From: Rathayibacter_A sp036510655
GTDB taxonomy: Bacteria > Actinomycetota > Actinomycetes > Actinomycetales > Microbacteriaceae
Assembly (NCBI GenBank): GCA_036510655.1
Contig: DATCDQ010000078.1
Span: 35,490-99,489, forward strand
Reading direction: 5' to 3'
DNA length: 64,000 bases
This document shows positions 33,820 through 43,041 of the stretch, in pieces. The position numbers and the translations under genes are program-made. Under the pieces are notes generated by a model, which worked only from the letters and a program-made list of their open reading frames with translations, searched no databases and was not told the origin of the DNA. Numbering within the stretch: the stretch's first letter is position 1; each line of letters begins with the position of its first letter.

Positions 33820-34751
33820 ATTCGCTCCTTGTACCGTGTCTGAGCGTCCGACGGTCGGAGTGAGAGGAACGGGGCCTGCTCCACGGTGCCGTCCCATGAG
33901 TTCCAGTGGCCGCCGGTATCGAGTTTGTCGAGGATCGCGCGCTGCAATGACGTTTCTCGCGGCAGCGTCGAACGATCGACGCCATTGCGCCTGCGGAACA
34001 CGAAGAAGATTGCGTCCGCATCCGCTGGTGTCGGTTCGCCTTCCAGTGCCCACCGTTTCTGGAATTTCACCATGTTGGACTCCGGTTTCAGCACGTCGGC
34101 CAACTGCGGGTCGAGCAGCCAAGAGCCGCAGTGGAACAGACGCGTCGGATAGTCCGAAAAGCGCTCGGCGAAGAAGGCGACCGCCTGCCTGAACGAGTCA
34201 TCCACTGACTCAGGTGTCAGATGGCCCGACTCCGGGATATGCGTAGACACGGCCCAGCCGTCCGCGCGGTGTACCAGGTTGAACTGCAGCCTGCCCAGCC
34301 AGTAGAGGTTGCCGGAAAACGCGGTGGCCATCCACCCGTATGTATGCAGGCCGAACGCGCCGAACGTGCGCCGATGCACCCAAGCCTGCTGCCCGAGGTC
34401 CGACAACGACCGGTCAGAGACTGCCGCAGAGATTCCGCGCGAACGATGGAACGTGCGCACGTCATCCGTCACGGCGAGCAACGCGAGCATGGGCAGCACG
34501 CCGATACCCCTCCAGTCGCTCGTCGCCGCTGGGTCGTCGAAGGTGTCTGCGGTGCTGCCGAAATCACCGATCCCGGCACGAAGGCGCCCGGCCAGCCTCT
34601 CGATCTCGGACAGCCGATCGGTGTCGCTCATGGCAGCCTCGATCGCCCGCCGCACATCCACGCGATCATCCTCACGGAAGCCGAGTGTGGCGAGGGCATG
34701 ATCGTCGTATGCGGCCGATAGGCGATCGGAAAGCTCAGACAGGACGCTCAC
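33816..34751 (-). CDS. Acyltransferase-like protein (DUF5596-type), glycoside-locus associated
   Basis: The 311-residue protein starts at GTG 34751, which overlaps the OppF-type stop (GTGA). The longer frame was rejected. The C-terminal half has L-G-R-L-Q-F-N-L, V-S-T-H-I-P-E-S-G-H-L, A-V-A-F-F-A-E-R-F, H-C-G-S-W-L-L-D-P and the end region F-V-F-R-R-R. This arrangement is what I recall for the acyltransferase/DUF5596 proteins found beside carbohydrate genes in actinobacteria. The fold is GNAT-like and no substrate is established. Placement between an oligosaccharide importer and two sugar oxidoreductases suggests modification or sensing of the imported glycoside. Confidence 0.6.
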   Translation of the reverse strand: MSVLSELSDRLSAAYDDHALATLGFREDDRVDVRRAIEAAMSDTDRLSEIERLAGRLRAGIGDFGSTADTFDDPAATSDWRGIGVLPMLALLAVTDDVRTFHRSRGISAAVSDRSLSDLGQQAWVHRRTFGAFGLHTYGWMATAFSGNLYWLGRLQFNLVHRADGWAVSTHIPESGHLTPESVDDSFRQAVAFFAERFSDYPTRLFHCGSWLLDPQLADVLKPESNMVKFQKRWALEGEPTPADADAIFFVFRRRNGVDRSTLPRETSLQRAILDKLDTGGHWNSWDGTVEQAPFLSLRPSDAQTRYKERM

Positions 34752-35761
34752 GCTGCGGCACCCATCGACTCTTCTGCCCGGCCGGCGTTCTCGGCTGCCA
34801 CGTGGCAGGCGACTTCGTGACCGGGTTGCAACTGAAGAAGCGGCGGGGTGACCCTTCGGCAGACATCCTTGACCAGCGGGCAACGATCCGCGAACCGGCA
34901 GCCCGGCTTCGGATCGATCACTTTCGGCGGTTCGCCGGCAGCTTGCTTCGCCGTCATCGTCTGCTTCGCCCGCGGATCGGGCACGGCGGCCACCAAAAGC
35001 TGGGTGTACGGATGTTGCGGCGCCTGCAGCACCTCCTCCACCGGGCCGGACTCTGCCACTCTGCCCGCGTACATCACCATCATTCGGTCGGCGACATAGC
35101 GTGCGCTGGCGATGTCGTGGGTGATGTAGAGCTGTGAGACGTGCTCCTCGTCTCGCAGTTTTGCCATCACGTTCAGCAATCCGATCCGAATCGAGATGTC
35201 GAGCATCGACACGGGTTCATCAGCCAGGATCACCTTCGGTTTGTATACCAGCGCCTGGGCGAACCCGACCCGCTGTCGCTGCCCACCCGACATCTCGTGC
35301 GGGTATTTCTCCAACACCTCCCTCGCAGGGGTCAGGCCCACCACCTCGGCCACCCGCTCCAACTCGGCCCGCCGCCCCTCAGAATCCAGGTCCGCACGGT
35401 GCAGTTTCAGACCACGCAGAATCCCGTGCGACACCGGGTAGGACGGGTTCAGGGAGCTGAACGGGTCCTGGAACACCATTGGCACAGCTGCACGGTAGCG
35501 CATCTGATCGTGTCGACTTCTCAGCTGCGATAGCGGAGTGCCCTGGAACAGAATCTCGCCGGAGGTCGGCTTGTAGACCTGGGCAAGCAGGCGGGCGATC
35601 GTTGATTTGCCACTTCCACTCTCGCCAACCAGCGCCACGATCTCCGACTCGTTGATGACGAAGTTGGCGTCGTCCACGGCGTGTAGGTTGTGCCGGTTGC
35701 CGAACCCGCCGACGCGGAACACCCGAGTCAGGTCGCGTGCCTCGAGAATCGGTGTGCTCAC
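34748..35761 (-). CDS. Oligopeptide/oligosaccharide ABC transporter ATPase, OppF/DppF type
   Basis: The 337-residue ATPase carries Walker A G-E-S-G-S-G-K-S-T, signature M-S-G-G-Q-R-Q-R, Walker B V-I-L-A-D-E-P-V-S-M-L-D and the switch region I-T-H-D-I. The C-terminal Opp/Dpp extension G-C-R-F-A-D-R-C-P-L has two cysteines, as in families that bind an iron-sulfur cluster there. It pairs with the OppD-type ATPase gene upstream. The 4-base overlaps on both sides indicate coupled translation. Confidence 0.92.
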   Translation of the reverse strand: MSTPILEARDLTRVFRVGGFGNRHNLHAVDDANFVINESEIVALVGESGSGKSTIARLLAQVYKPTSGEILFQGTPLSQLRSRHDQMRYRAAVPMVFQDPFSSLNPSYPVSHGILRGLKLHRADLDSEGRRAELERVAEVVGLTPAREVLEKYPHEMSGGQRQRVGFAQALVYKPKVILADEPVSMLDISIRIGLLNVMAKLRDEEHVSQLYITHDIASARYVADRMMVMYAGRVAESGPVEEVLQAPQHPYTQLLVAAVPDPRAKQTMTAKQAAGEPPKVIDPKPGCRFADRCPLVKDVCRRVTPPLLQLQPGHEVACHVAAENAGRAEESMGAAA

Positions 35762-36843
35762 GGCTTACCCTCCGTTGGCGTAGTGTCATCAGGTTCAGTG
35801 GATGTTTTCGGTCGATTGTGGGGCGAGTACAGCAGACAGCGTGCAAGCACGCCGTTCACCTCGTATAGCTCAGGCTTGACCGTCTTGCAGTCCGCATACG
35901 CCAGCGGGCAACGTGGCTCGTACCGGCACCCAGGCGGCATGGCGGACAGAGCCGGTGGGGACCCCGGGATACCCACCAGCGGCACCTTCGGGCCGCGAAG
36001 AGAGGGGAACGCCTCAAGCAACCCCTTCGAGTATGGGTGGGCCGGGGTGTCAAAGACGGTGCGGGTCTCGCCGAATTCGGCCGCCTGACCGGCGTACATG
36101 ACCAGCAGTCGATCGGAGAAATGACTCACCAGCGACATGTCGTGGGTGACGAAGAGCACCGCGAAACCGAGCTGATGCTGCAGTTCCTTGATCTGCAGCA
36201 TCAGGGAACGCTGGGCGACGACGTCGAGCGCCGAGGTCGGCTCGTCCATGATAATCAGTTCCGGTGTGAATAATAGCGCCATCGCGATCATGGCGCGCTG
36301 CCGCATTCCTCCGGAAAGCTGGTGCGGGTAGCTGTCCAGGTGGATCTTGTCGATACCGACCATGCCGAGCACTTCTTCCGACCTGGTCCTGATCTCGGCC
36401 TTGTTGCTGGCTCCGTGTGCCTTCATCGTATCCGCATACTGTGCCCCGATTCGCTGCACAGGATTGAGTGCGTTCATCGCCGACTGCATGACCACGGACA
36501 GGTTCTGCCACCGCACGGGTGCCAATTGCTTATCGTTCATGGTGACCAGATTCCGGCCGCGGAACAGGACCTCGCCGGCCGAGATCCGGGCCGGCGGGCT
36601 GAGAAGCTGCGCAATGCCGAACAGCATGGTCGACTTGCCGCAACCGGACTCGCCGACGACCCCGACGAACTCCCCCCTGTTCACGGTCAGATCGATGTTG
36701 TCGACGGCGATGACCGGGCCCGTCGGCGTGTCGTAGACGACGGTCAACCTGTGCACCTCCAACAGTGGAACGCTATCCAGCGTCTCATCGCCGGTGGCAT
36801 CTTCGGATGCGGTTGCACGCACAGTCACGTTACTTTCCGACAT
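35758..36843 (-). CDS. Oligopeptide/oligosaccharide ABC transporter ATPase, OppD/DppD type
   Basis: I chose the ATG at 36843 because AGGAGGAACA precedes it, giving 361 residues. It has Walker A G-E-S-G-C-G-K-S-T, signature L-S-G-G-M-R-Q-R, Walker B L-I-M-D-E-P-T-S-A-L-D and the switch T-H-D-M. The Opp/Dpp C-terminal extension is P-P-G-C-R-Y-E-P-R-C-P-L. It is the partner of the OppF-type ATPase. The start lies inside the end of the permease gene (14-base overlap). Confidence 0.92.
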   Translation of the reverse strand: MSESNVTVRATASEDATGDETLDSVPLLEVHRLTVVYDTPTGPVIAVDNIDLTVNRGEFVGVVGESGCGKSTMLFGIAQLLSPPARISAGEVLFRGRNLVTMNDKQLAPVRWQNLSVVMQSAMNALNPVQRIGAQYADTMKAHGASNKAEIRTRSEEVLGMVGIDKIHLDSYPHQLSGGMRQRAMIAMALLFTPELIIMDEPTSALDVVAQRSLMLQIKELQHQLGFAVLFVTHDMSLVSHFSDRLLVMYAGQAAEFGETRTVFDTPAHPYSKGLLEAFPSLRGPKVPLVGIPGSPPALSAMPPGCRYEPRCPLAYADCKTVKPELYEVNGVLARCLLYSPHNRPKTSTEPDDTTPTEGKP

Positions 36844-37765
36844 TGTTCCTCCTGTTCCGGCGCACCCGCCGCAAGGCCGGGTTAGATATCTCGTCGAAGG
36901 CATAGTTCATCAGCGCAAATCCTGCGCCAAGCAGTGCAATGCACAGGCCCGGCGCAATGATCCACAAAGCCTGGCCAGTTTGCAGGGCCTCAGCCGTTTG
37001 CGCCCAGTGCAGCATCGTGCCCCAACTGACTGAGCTTGGACTGCCGAGGCCGATGAACTGCAGGCCCGCCGCCGTCAGCACCGCGTACAGGGCGGCGCCG
37101 AGGAAGTTCGCGGCGATCAGGGAGACCATGGAGGGCAGCATCTCGAAGATGACGATGTAGGACCGTCTCTCGCCGCGCACTCTCGCGGACTCCAGGAAGT
37201 CCCTTCTGCGCAACGACAGGGCCTGGGCACGCAGTTGGCGCGCACCGTAGGACCATCCCGTCACCACGAGCACGAGGATGATCACTGCGAGATTGCCCCC
37301 GTTCGCGTAGGCAGCGATCACGATGATCAGCGGGAATGCCGGAATGACGAGGAAAACATCGATCAGCAGCGACAGCACGCCATCGCCGATTCCGCCTAGG
37401 TAGGCTGCTGTGACGCCGATCAGCACCGACAGCACGCTCGCCAGAACGCCAACCGCCACAGCGATGATCAAGGTCTCGCGCGTCCCCCAGACAAGTTGGG
37501 CCCAGATGTCCTGGCCGAACGAGGTCGTACCAAGCAAATGTTCGCCGCTCGGCGGCAGACTGAGCCCGTACGCTCGATCGTTCGGATCCTTCACCGAAGT
37601 GAACAACTGAGGAAAGATCGCAGCGATCAGGAAGATGAACAGCAGAATGGCACCGGTCAGTGCCTTGCCACTACTGCGGATAGCACGCCAGATCGCCATT
37701 CCGGCACCGTTGCGACGGCCCTTCGCGACCGACGGTTCAAGCACATTTGCAGTGGATAATGTCAT
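36830..37765 (-). CDS. Opp/Dpp-type ABC permease, DppC-like
   Basis: The 311-residue inner-membrane permease has the N-terminal helix A-I-L-L-F-I-F-L-I-A-A-I-F and the periplasmic H-L-L-G-T-T-S-F-G-Q-D-I-W-A-Q-L-V-W-G-T-R-E-T-L segment typical of DppC (usual form H-x-L-G-T-D-x-x-G-R-D). The ATPase-contact loop E-S-A-R-V-R-G-E-R-R is also present. It pairs with the DppB-like permease whose stop is 3 bases upstream. The usual Asp and Arg of the T-D-x-x-G-R-D motif are Ser and Gln here. Confidence 0.92.
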   Translation of the reverse strand: MTLSTANVLEPSVAKGRRNGAGMAIWRAIRSSGKALTGAILLFIFLIAAIFPQLFTSVKDPNDRAYGLSLPPSGEHLLGTTSFGQDIWAQLVWGTRETLIIAVAVGVLASVLSVLIGVTAAYLGGIGDGVLSLLIDVFLVIPAFPLIIVIAAYANGGNLAVIILVLVVTGWSYGARQLRAQALSLRRRDFLESARVRGERRSYIVIFEMLPSMVSLIAANFLGAALYAVLTAAGLQFIGLGSPSSVSWGTMLHWAQTAEALQTGQALWIIAPGLCIALLGAGFALMNYAFDEISNPALRRVRRNRRNNVGK

Positions 37766-37768
37766 GGC

Positions 37769-38752
37769 CTACCCTTCCGCCCCGGCGCGGGGATCAAGCA
37801 GCACAGTCAGGAAGTCGCTGATCAGGATGGCGACGAGCACGGTGACCGTGATAATCACAAACATTCCCTGCATCAGGGGGTAGTCCTCATTGTTCACCGC
37901 CTGCAGCAGCATGTAGCCGACGCCAGGATAGTTGAACGTGTACTCCACCAGGATTGCGCCGGACACGACGAAACCGATCGACATTGCGAATCCGGCCAAA
38001 TTCGGCAAAATGGCGTTCCGCGCGGCATACCTATACATGATGGTCGTGTTCGACAGTCCCTTCGCTCTCGCCATCCGGATGTAGTCGTCCGCCAGAACGG
38101 TGACCACGTTGTTACGCATGGTCAGAATCCAGCCGCCGATCGAGATGACCAGAATGGTTACGGCAGGCAGGATCGCATGTGACAGGACGCTGCCAATGAA
38201 GTCCGCATTCAGGCCCGGTGTGAGGGTCACGTCATAGGAACCGTCATTAGGCAGTACACCAAGGGTGACCGAAAACAGCAAGATCAACAGCAGACCAACC
38301 CAGAAGAACGGCAAAGCGCTGGCCACCACGAAGACCGGCGGCAACACACTGTCCAAGGCTCCGCCACGCCGCCAGCCCGCCACCAGGCCGATCAGCGTAC
38401 CAAAGACGAACGCGATGATCGTCGTCAGGCCCACGAGACCGAGCGTCCACGGCAGCGCCGTGACGATCACAGTGCCGACCGACTGCGGAAAGAACGTCAG
38501 TGAGGTGCCGAAATGACCGGTGAACGTGTTCCCGAGGTAGTCAACGTACTGCACGAGCAACGGCTTCTGAGTGTTGATTCCAAACGCCACCTCGAGCGCG
38601 TGCAGGGCATCCGGATTCACCCGGCCACGGAACCGCGCCATCATCGCTTCCGCCGGATTGCCCGGCATCAGCCGCGGGATGAAAAAGTTGATCGTCAACG
38701 CCACCCACAGTGTGATGACGAACATACCGAGCCGACGCAGAACATACCTCAT
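37769..38752 (-). CDS. Opp/Dpp-type ABC permease, DppB-like
   Basis: The 327-residue permease starts M-R-Y-V-L-R-R-L-G-M-F-V-I-T-L-W-V-A, the usual DppB opening, followed by F-F-I-P-R-L-M-P-G-N-P-A. The conserved contact loop is D-Y-I-R-M-A-R-A-K-G-L, and the C-terminal helix has G-A-I-L-V-E-Y-T-F-N-Y-P-G. With the DppC-like protein it forms the channel. The gene follows the binding-protein gene by 123 bases. Confidence 0.93.
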   Translation of the reverse strand: MRYVLRRLGMFVITLWVALTINFFIPRLMPGNPAEAMMARFRGRVNPDALHALEVAFGINTQKPLLVQYVDYLGNTFTGHFGTSLTFFPQSVGTVIVTALPWTLGLVGLTTIIAFVFGTLIGLVAGWRRGGALDSVLPPVFVVASALPFFWVGLLLILLFSVTLGVLPNDGSYDVTLTPGLNADFIGSVLSHAILPAVTILVISIGGWILTMRNNVVTVLADDYIRMARAKGLSNTTIMYRYAARNAILPNLAGFAMSIGFVVSGAILVEYTFNYPGVGYMLLQAVNNEDYPLMQGMFVIITVTVLVAILISDFLTVLLDPRAGAEG

Positions 38753-38875
38753 GCCAGTCTCCTCACGCGGATCACTTCAGGACCCCACTCCATACTTCGA
38801 ATCTGTCGGCGAGTTCGGTGCCCGTACCGGCTTGCCCAGGTGTGACGTTGCCGGCACGGACATCAGCGTCTCGAA

Positions 38876-40528
38876 TTACTTCGCCTTCAGTGTCAGCAGT
38901 ACCTGCTCCTCGTCGGGAATCGCGTACGGAGCTGGCAGTGCGTAAGGGTTAGATGCGGTGGGCCAGCCGGTGAAACTCTTCGTGCTGTACTGGAACCAAC
39001 TCACCGCTTCTGTCGTCGGGATGAGCGGTACCTGGGTCAGCATTACCTTCTGCAGGTCGTTGACGATGCTCTGCTGTTCCGAGACGGTGGCACTCGGGTA
39101 CTGGTCGATGAGCTTGTCGACCGCCGGGTCGGAGAACCGCATGTAGTTCGTCGATGCGTTCTGGCCCAGTGGAGCTGTGTTACCGCTGTAAAGCTCCTGC
39201 CTCAGCTCGTAGTACGGCGACGGACCCCCTGTCTCGCTGATGTACGCCAGATCGAAATTACCCGTGTAGATGCGCGTGTTGTAGGTCTGACCGGCCAGTT
39301 CTTGCACCGTCAGATCGACGTTCACCTTAGCGAGCTCCTGTTTGATCTCTTGGAGCGAGGCAGCCCAGTCTGTGTTACCACCGATCGAGATCACCGTGAG
39401 ATTCAGCGGCTTGCTCGCGGAGTAGCCGGCCGTGGCAAGCAGTTGTTTCGCCTTGTCCTGGTTCGGGGTGTAGTCGTACTGCTTGGCCAGGTCGGTGTCG
39501 TACCACGACTTGAACGTTGGCAGCACAATGCCAGACTGGTTGGCAGCAGGCTCGTAGCTGTTCTCACCGACCTTGGAGACGTTGCCGCGGTCAATCGCGT
39601 AGGCCAGAGCCTGCCGTACCGCGAGGTTGCCGCTCACCGGGTGCTTCAGGTTGAATGCCAGGCTCACGTTGGCCGTCGGCGGGAACCAGTAGTGGTTGTT
39701 CGCCTTGTCCCGGGCGACGTAGTACTTATCGATGCTCGGGATGAACTGACCGCCCCACTGCGCCTTCCCGCTGGCCAAATCCTGGTTGGCCGGCGAATTG
39801 TCGGTATACGCCGGATAGTTGACCGTCTTCACTGCCGGCTTGCCGGGCTGCCAGTAGCTCGTGTTCGCCTTGTACTGGATGTTCGCCGGCGTGCAGGTCG
39901 CGACCGAGTATGGTCCGGTGCCGACCGGCTTGGCATCGGCGAAGGTCACCGGGCTGCTGCCGACCGCGCTGGTCGACCAGATGTGCTTGGGCACGATCGG
40001 AGTCTGGTCGGCGATGTAGTAGAGGTCCGTCTGAGCGGCCGACTGGAACTGGAACACCACCTGATCTGCACCGGACTGCGTGACCGACTGCAGGCCAGAC
40101 GACCAGATCGCGTTCAGATCCAGGCCCTGGTACTTCTTCAGCAGGTTGAAGGTGTAAGCGACGTCCGCGGCACTGAGCGGCTTACCGTCGCTCCATTTCA
40201 CGCCATTGCGGATAGTGAACGTCAGGGTCTTGTAGCCGTTCGACCAGTCTACTTTGGTTGCCAGCATGGGTGTCTGTGCGCTGTTCTTGAGCGTGTTCAT
40301 ATAGACCAACGGCTCGTACGTGAAGCCGAATGACTGCCCGTTCAATGCCGGGTTGAACGGGTTGAACCCGCAGGTCCACGTGGCACCGCTCTCGTTGGAG
40401 ATAGTCAGTGCTGCGTTGGAGCCAGACGAACCGCCTGAACTGCAGCCCGTAGCCAGCATTGTGAACGCGGCCAGTGTTGCAATCGTGGCGCCGAGGTGAC
40501 GCCACCTAGATGAACGTGATGATTTCAT
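38876..40528 (-). CDS. Family 5 ABC transporter substrate-binding lipoprotein
   Basis: The 550-residue receptor has a lipobox L-A-T-G-C with Cys at residue 29. The family 5 core follows: Y-E-P-L-V-Y, L-T-F-T-I-R-N-G-V-K-W-S-D-G-K-P-L-S-A-A-D-V-A-Y-T-F-N-L-L and R-Q-A-L-A-Y-A-I-D-R. Such receptors bind peptides, but many beside sugar genes bind oligosaccharides. The neighbours here (ROK, Gfo/Idh, isomerase, RpiR) favour an oligosaccharide or amino-sugar ligand. GGAAAGAA precedes the ATG. Confidence 0.92.
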   Translation of the reverse strand: MKSSRSSRWRHLGATIATLAAFTMLATGCSSGGSSGSNAALTISNESGATWTCGFNPFNPALNGQSFGFTYEPLVYMNTLKNSAQTPMLATKVDWSNGYKTLTFTIRNGVKWSDGKPLSAADVAYTFNLLKKYQGLDLNAIWSSGLQSVTQSGADQVVFQFQSAAQTDLYYIADQTPIVPKHIWSTSAVGSSPVTFADAKPVGTGPYSVATCTPANIQYKANTSYWQPGKPAVKTVNYPAYTDNSPANQDLASGKAQWGGQFIPSIDKYYVARDKANNHYWFPPTANVSLAFNLKHPVSGNLAVRQALAYAIDRGNVSKVGENSYEPAANQSGIVLPTFKSWYDTDLAKQYDYTPNQDKAKQLLATAGYSASKPLNLTVISIGGNTDWAASLQEIKQELAKVNVDLTVQELAGQTYNTRIYTGNFDLAYISETGGPSPYYELRQELYSGNTAPLGQNASTNYMRFSDPAVDKLIDQYPSATVSEQQSIVNDLQKVMLTQVPLIPTTEAVSWFQYSTKSFTGWPTASNPYALPAPYAIPDEEQVLLTLKAK

Positions 40529-40660
40529 TTCTTTCCTCTTATCAGAACTGTGTTAGGCGGATGATTCGCACGAGAGTGTGCCGTCGGGACTCCTGCGGGA
40601 TTGGAAGCCGCGCAGGGGCCTCAAGCTGGCTGGATCTCAGGTGATTGCTGTTTCGGTGTG

Positions 40661-41812
40661 TTATGCGGAGGCCTCCTTATGATCACGAGCATCCTCGAAG
40701 ATGTCCTCTCTGAGTAGCCTCAGGGCGGCGTCCAGTGCGCCTTGGCGGACCGAGTTGTAATAGCCGGTTCCGGCGGCGACACGCGGCCGGTGGGCGAGCA
40801 TCTCATGCAGTCGGTGCCTGACCCGTTCTGCGAGTTCGTCGCCTCCGGCGGTGCCGATGTCACCAGCTAAAAGGATCAGTTCCGGGTCGATGACCGCCAC
40901 CGGAGCGACTAGGACGTCGGCGATCCGCCCGGCGAACGCCGACAGGAATCGGTCGTCATCGGCGTCCTGACGCGACCGCGACTGCTCAATCATGCGAGGG
41001 GCGTCGGTCTCCTTGAGGCCGTGCGCTCTGGCCAGTTCGAGGACGCCGTTGGCCGCGAGCATGTCGCCGGCCACGCGGCCGCTGGAGCCAACCGGCACGA
41101 GGCCCAATTCGCCGGCGCTGCCGTGGAAGCCGTGCTGCAGTCTGCCGCCCGCCGTCATAGCGATCCCGATAGCGGCACCCATCCACAGGAGCAGGACATC
41201 CTTGCAGCCAACGGCTCGCCCGCGAATCAACTCATCACTGAGGACCAGCTTGACGTCGTTCTCAACCGAGACCGGCATGCCAGCCACCCGAGACAAGCGC
41301 TCCTGAACGTCGAAGCCGGTCCACTCCGGAATGTGCTCCGCGTGGTTGAGAATCCCCGTCTCGGGGTCAACCGAGCCGCTAATGCCGACCATGACCTGCC
41401 GCAGGTCGGACCGTCGGATACCGGAACTGCGCGCCATCGAGCTGAGTAGCTTCTTGACCGTGAGCGTCGGATCCTCTCCTCTGCCGACCATAATCTTGCA
41501 CTCGCCGAGCGGATGACCACTCAAGTCGGCGAGTACGGCATCGATACCCAATTCGGTCACATTGAGACCGGCGGCGAAGGCGGCACGTTCGTTGATCGTC
41601 CACAGTTGGGCCCGCGGCCCTGGTCCGCCTGGACCGTAACCAGCCCGACGAGCCAGACCGCACTCTTCCAACCGGCGGAGCAGTTCGGCCGCGGCCGGCC
41701 GGGAGACACCGATCGCCTGCTCAAGGTCGAGGCGGGACAGCGGCCCGGACTCAAGCAGCGCGTAAAGCGCCGCCCGGTCGTTCAGCTTGCGCAGAGCACT
41801 GGGACTGCCCAC
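40661..41812 (-). CDS. ROK-family transcriptional regulator
   Basis: I chose GTG at 41812 because GAGGAGAAGCTT sits directly before it. An ATG at 41833 and a long extension to 42052 are alternatives. The 383-residue protein has an N-terminal winged helix (L-D-L-E-Q-A-I-G-V-S-R-P-A-A-A-E-L-L-R-R-L) and a ROK domain: V-G-I-S-G-S-V-D-P-E-T-G, V-E-N-D-V-K-L-V-L and G-S-A-G-E-L-G-L-V. The usual ROK zinc motif (C-x-C-G-x-x-G-C-x-E) is absent: residues V-G-S-S-G-R-V-A-G-D stand there, so zinc binding is probably lost. As the first gene of the minus-strand operon it probably senses the imported sugar. Confidence 0.88.
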   Translation of the reverse strand: MGSPSALRKLNDRAALYALLESGPLSRLDLEQAIGVSRPAAAELLRRLEECGLARRAGYGPGGPGPRAQLWTINERAAFAAGLNVTELGIDAVLADLSGHPLGECKIMVGRGEDPTLTVKKLLSSMARSSGIRRSDLRQVMVGISGSVDPETGILNHAEHIPEWTGFDVQERLSRVAGMPVSVENDVKLVLSDELIRGRAVGCKDVLLLWMGAAIGIAMTAGGRLQHGFHGSAGELGLVPVGSSGRVAGDMLAANGVLELARAHGLKETDAPRMIEQSRSRQDADDDRFLSAFAGRIADVLVAPVAVIDPELILLAGDIGTAGGDELAERVRHRLHEMLAHRPRVAAGTGYYNSVRQGALDAALRLLREDIFEDARDHKEASA

Positions 41813-42108
41813 AAGCTTCTCCTCACACAGCATCGTGTTGCACCCAGACACAGTGCGATAACCCGCCGCGTCCAGTGGTTCGAGATGAAACGCTAGCGCA
41901 GACTCCGGCCCTACCGCTACGCTTAGCGAGAATAATCTCGAAAGTTCCCAATTCATTTGCCACCACCCCGGGGAACTGGCGTGGCGGCCACGGTAATTGG
42001 CTTCAGAACGGAAGAAGCGCACGGGCGCCAACAGCCTGATCCGATGCATCACCGACGGGTCGACAGTTCGGCGCAGATGACATACACCTTCAGTGAGGAA
42101 GGACCGCA
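41813..42108. promoter_or_regulatory. Divergent regulatory gap of the second sugar locus
   Basis: This 296-base region separates the ROK-led operon from the isomerase-led operon and must hold both promoters. A short dyad CGAGA/TCTCG around AATA lies at about 41928-41941 and is the only symmetric element I noticed. No other gene is visible. Confidence 0.35.
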
Positions 42109-43002
42109 GTGACTCCCAACATCACACTCGGTGTGAGTTCTTACAGCTTCCATCAGCGCATGAAAACAGGCGATATGGATCTCTTCGATGTGATCGACTG
42201 GGTCGCTAGCAGTCAGGCGGAGCATCTGGAACTTGCTGTCCTGACGGACGCCCCCGATTCGCCGATTCCGAACCTGGTGTCGGACTCGGCGTTCATCGAG
42301 AGGGTTCGGGCGGCGGCGGGATCGGCCGGAGTCGTGTTGTCCAACCTGGCAGTTGGTGCCGTGTTCTGGTCGAGGGAGTCCGTTGATCTTCCCGCGGCGA
42401 TCGCGCGGGTGAAAGCGTATGTCGATTTGGCTTCGCGCCTGGGTATCTCTCGGATGCGACATGACGTCGTGGGGCATCAGAACCAGGCCGGTGACGACAC
42501 TCCGTTGTTCGAGGAGGCCTTTCCGTCCATCGTCGCCGCATCGAAGGAAATTGCGCAGTACGCGGCGACGAAGGACATCACGACCAGTCTGGAGAATCAC
42601 GGGTTTTTCGTGCAGGCCGCGGAACGCGTTCGCCGCATCGTCCACGCTGTGGATGAGCCGAACTTCAAGACGACTCTCGACGTCGGCAACTTCGTCTGCG
42701 TCGACGAGGATCCGTCGGCTGTCGTGCGCGAGAATCTGCCGTACGCGATGATCGTGCATTTCAAGGACTTCTACATCCGCAAGAGCGACCCGGGCGAGGG
42801 GTGGTTCCGCAGCCGCGGAGGTAAGTATCTGCGGGGCGCCATTGTCGGCAACGGCGACATCGACTTGGCATCGGTGGCCCGATCCATCAAGGAGTCCGGC
42901 TACGAGGGCTACGCCTCGATCGAGTTCGAGGGCGAGGAAGACTGCCTGCTCGGCATCACGCGCGGCCTCGCCAACGCCAAACGCCTGCTTGACCAAGCAT
43001 GA
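42109..43002 (+). CDS. Sugar phosphate isomerase/epimerase (xylose-isomerase-like TIM barrel)
   Basis: The 297-residue TIM-barrel protein begins at GTG 42109 after GAGGAAGG. Metal-ligand segments are visible in order: T-S-L-E-N-H-G, L-D-V-G-N-F, H-F-K-D-F-Y and the terminal S-I-E-F-E-G. Proteins of this type isomerise or dehydrate ketoses and inosose intermediates. With Gfo/Idh dehydrogenases on both sides, it could convert a 3-keto or inosose product. It is first in the plus-strand operon, 40 bases before the next gene. Confidence 0.88.
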   Translation: MTPNITLGVSSYSFHQRMKTGDMDLFDVIDWVASSQAEHLELAVLTDAPDSPIPNLVSDSAFIERVRAAAGSAGVVLSNLAVGAVFWSRESVDLPAAIARVKAYVDLASRLGISRMRHDVVGHQNQAGDDTPLFEEAFPSIVAASKEIAQYAATKDITTSLENHGFFVQAAERVRRIVHAVDEPNFKTTLDVGNFVCVDEDPSAVVRENLPYAMIVHFKDFYIRKSDPGEGWFRSRGGKYLRGAIVGNGDIDLASVARSIKESGYEGYASIEFEGEEDCLLGITRGLANAKRLLDQA

Positions 43003-43041
43003 CCGTATGCCCCACGCAACGAGAAAACGGAGAAAACTGAC

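Noticed and set aside
33820..34122. Long N-terminal extension of the second Gfo/Idh enzyme
   Set aside because: It lies wholly over the acyltransferase-like gene. The GTG at 33819 has a good ribosome site and starts at the Rossmann motif.
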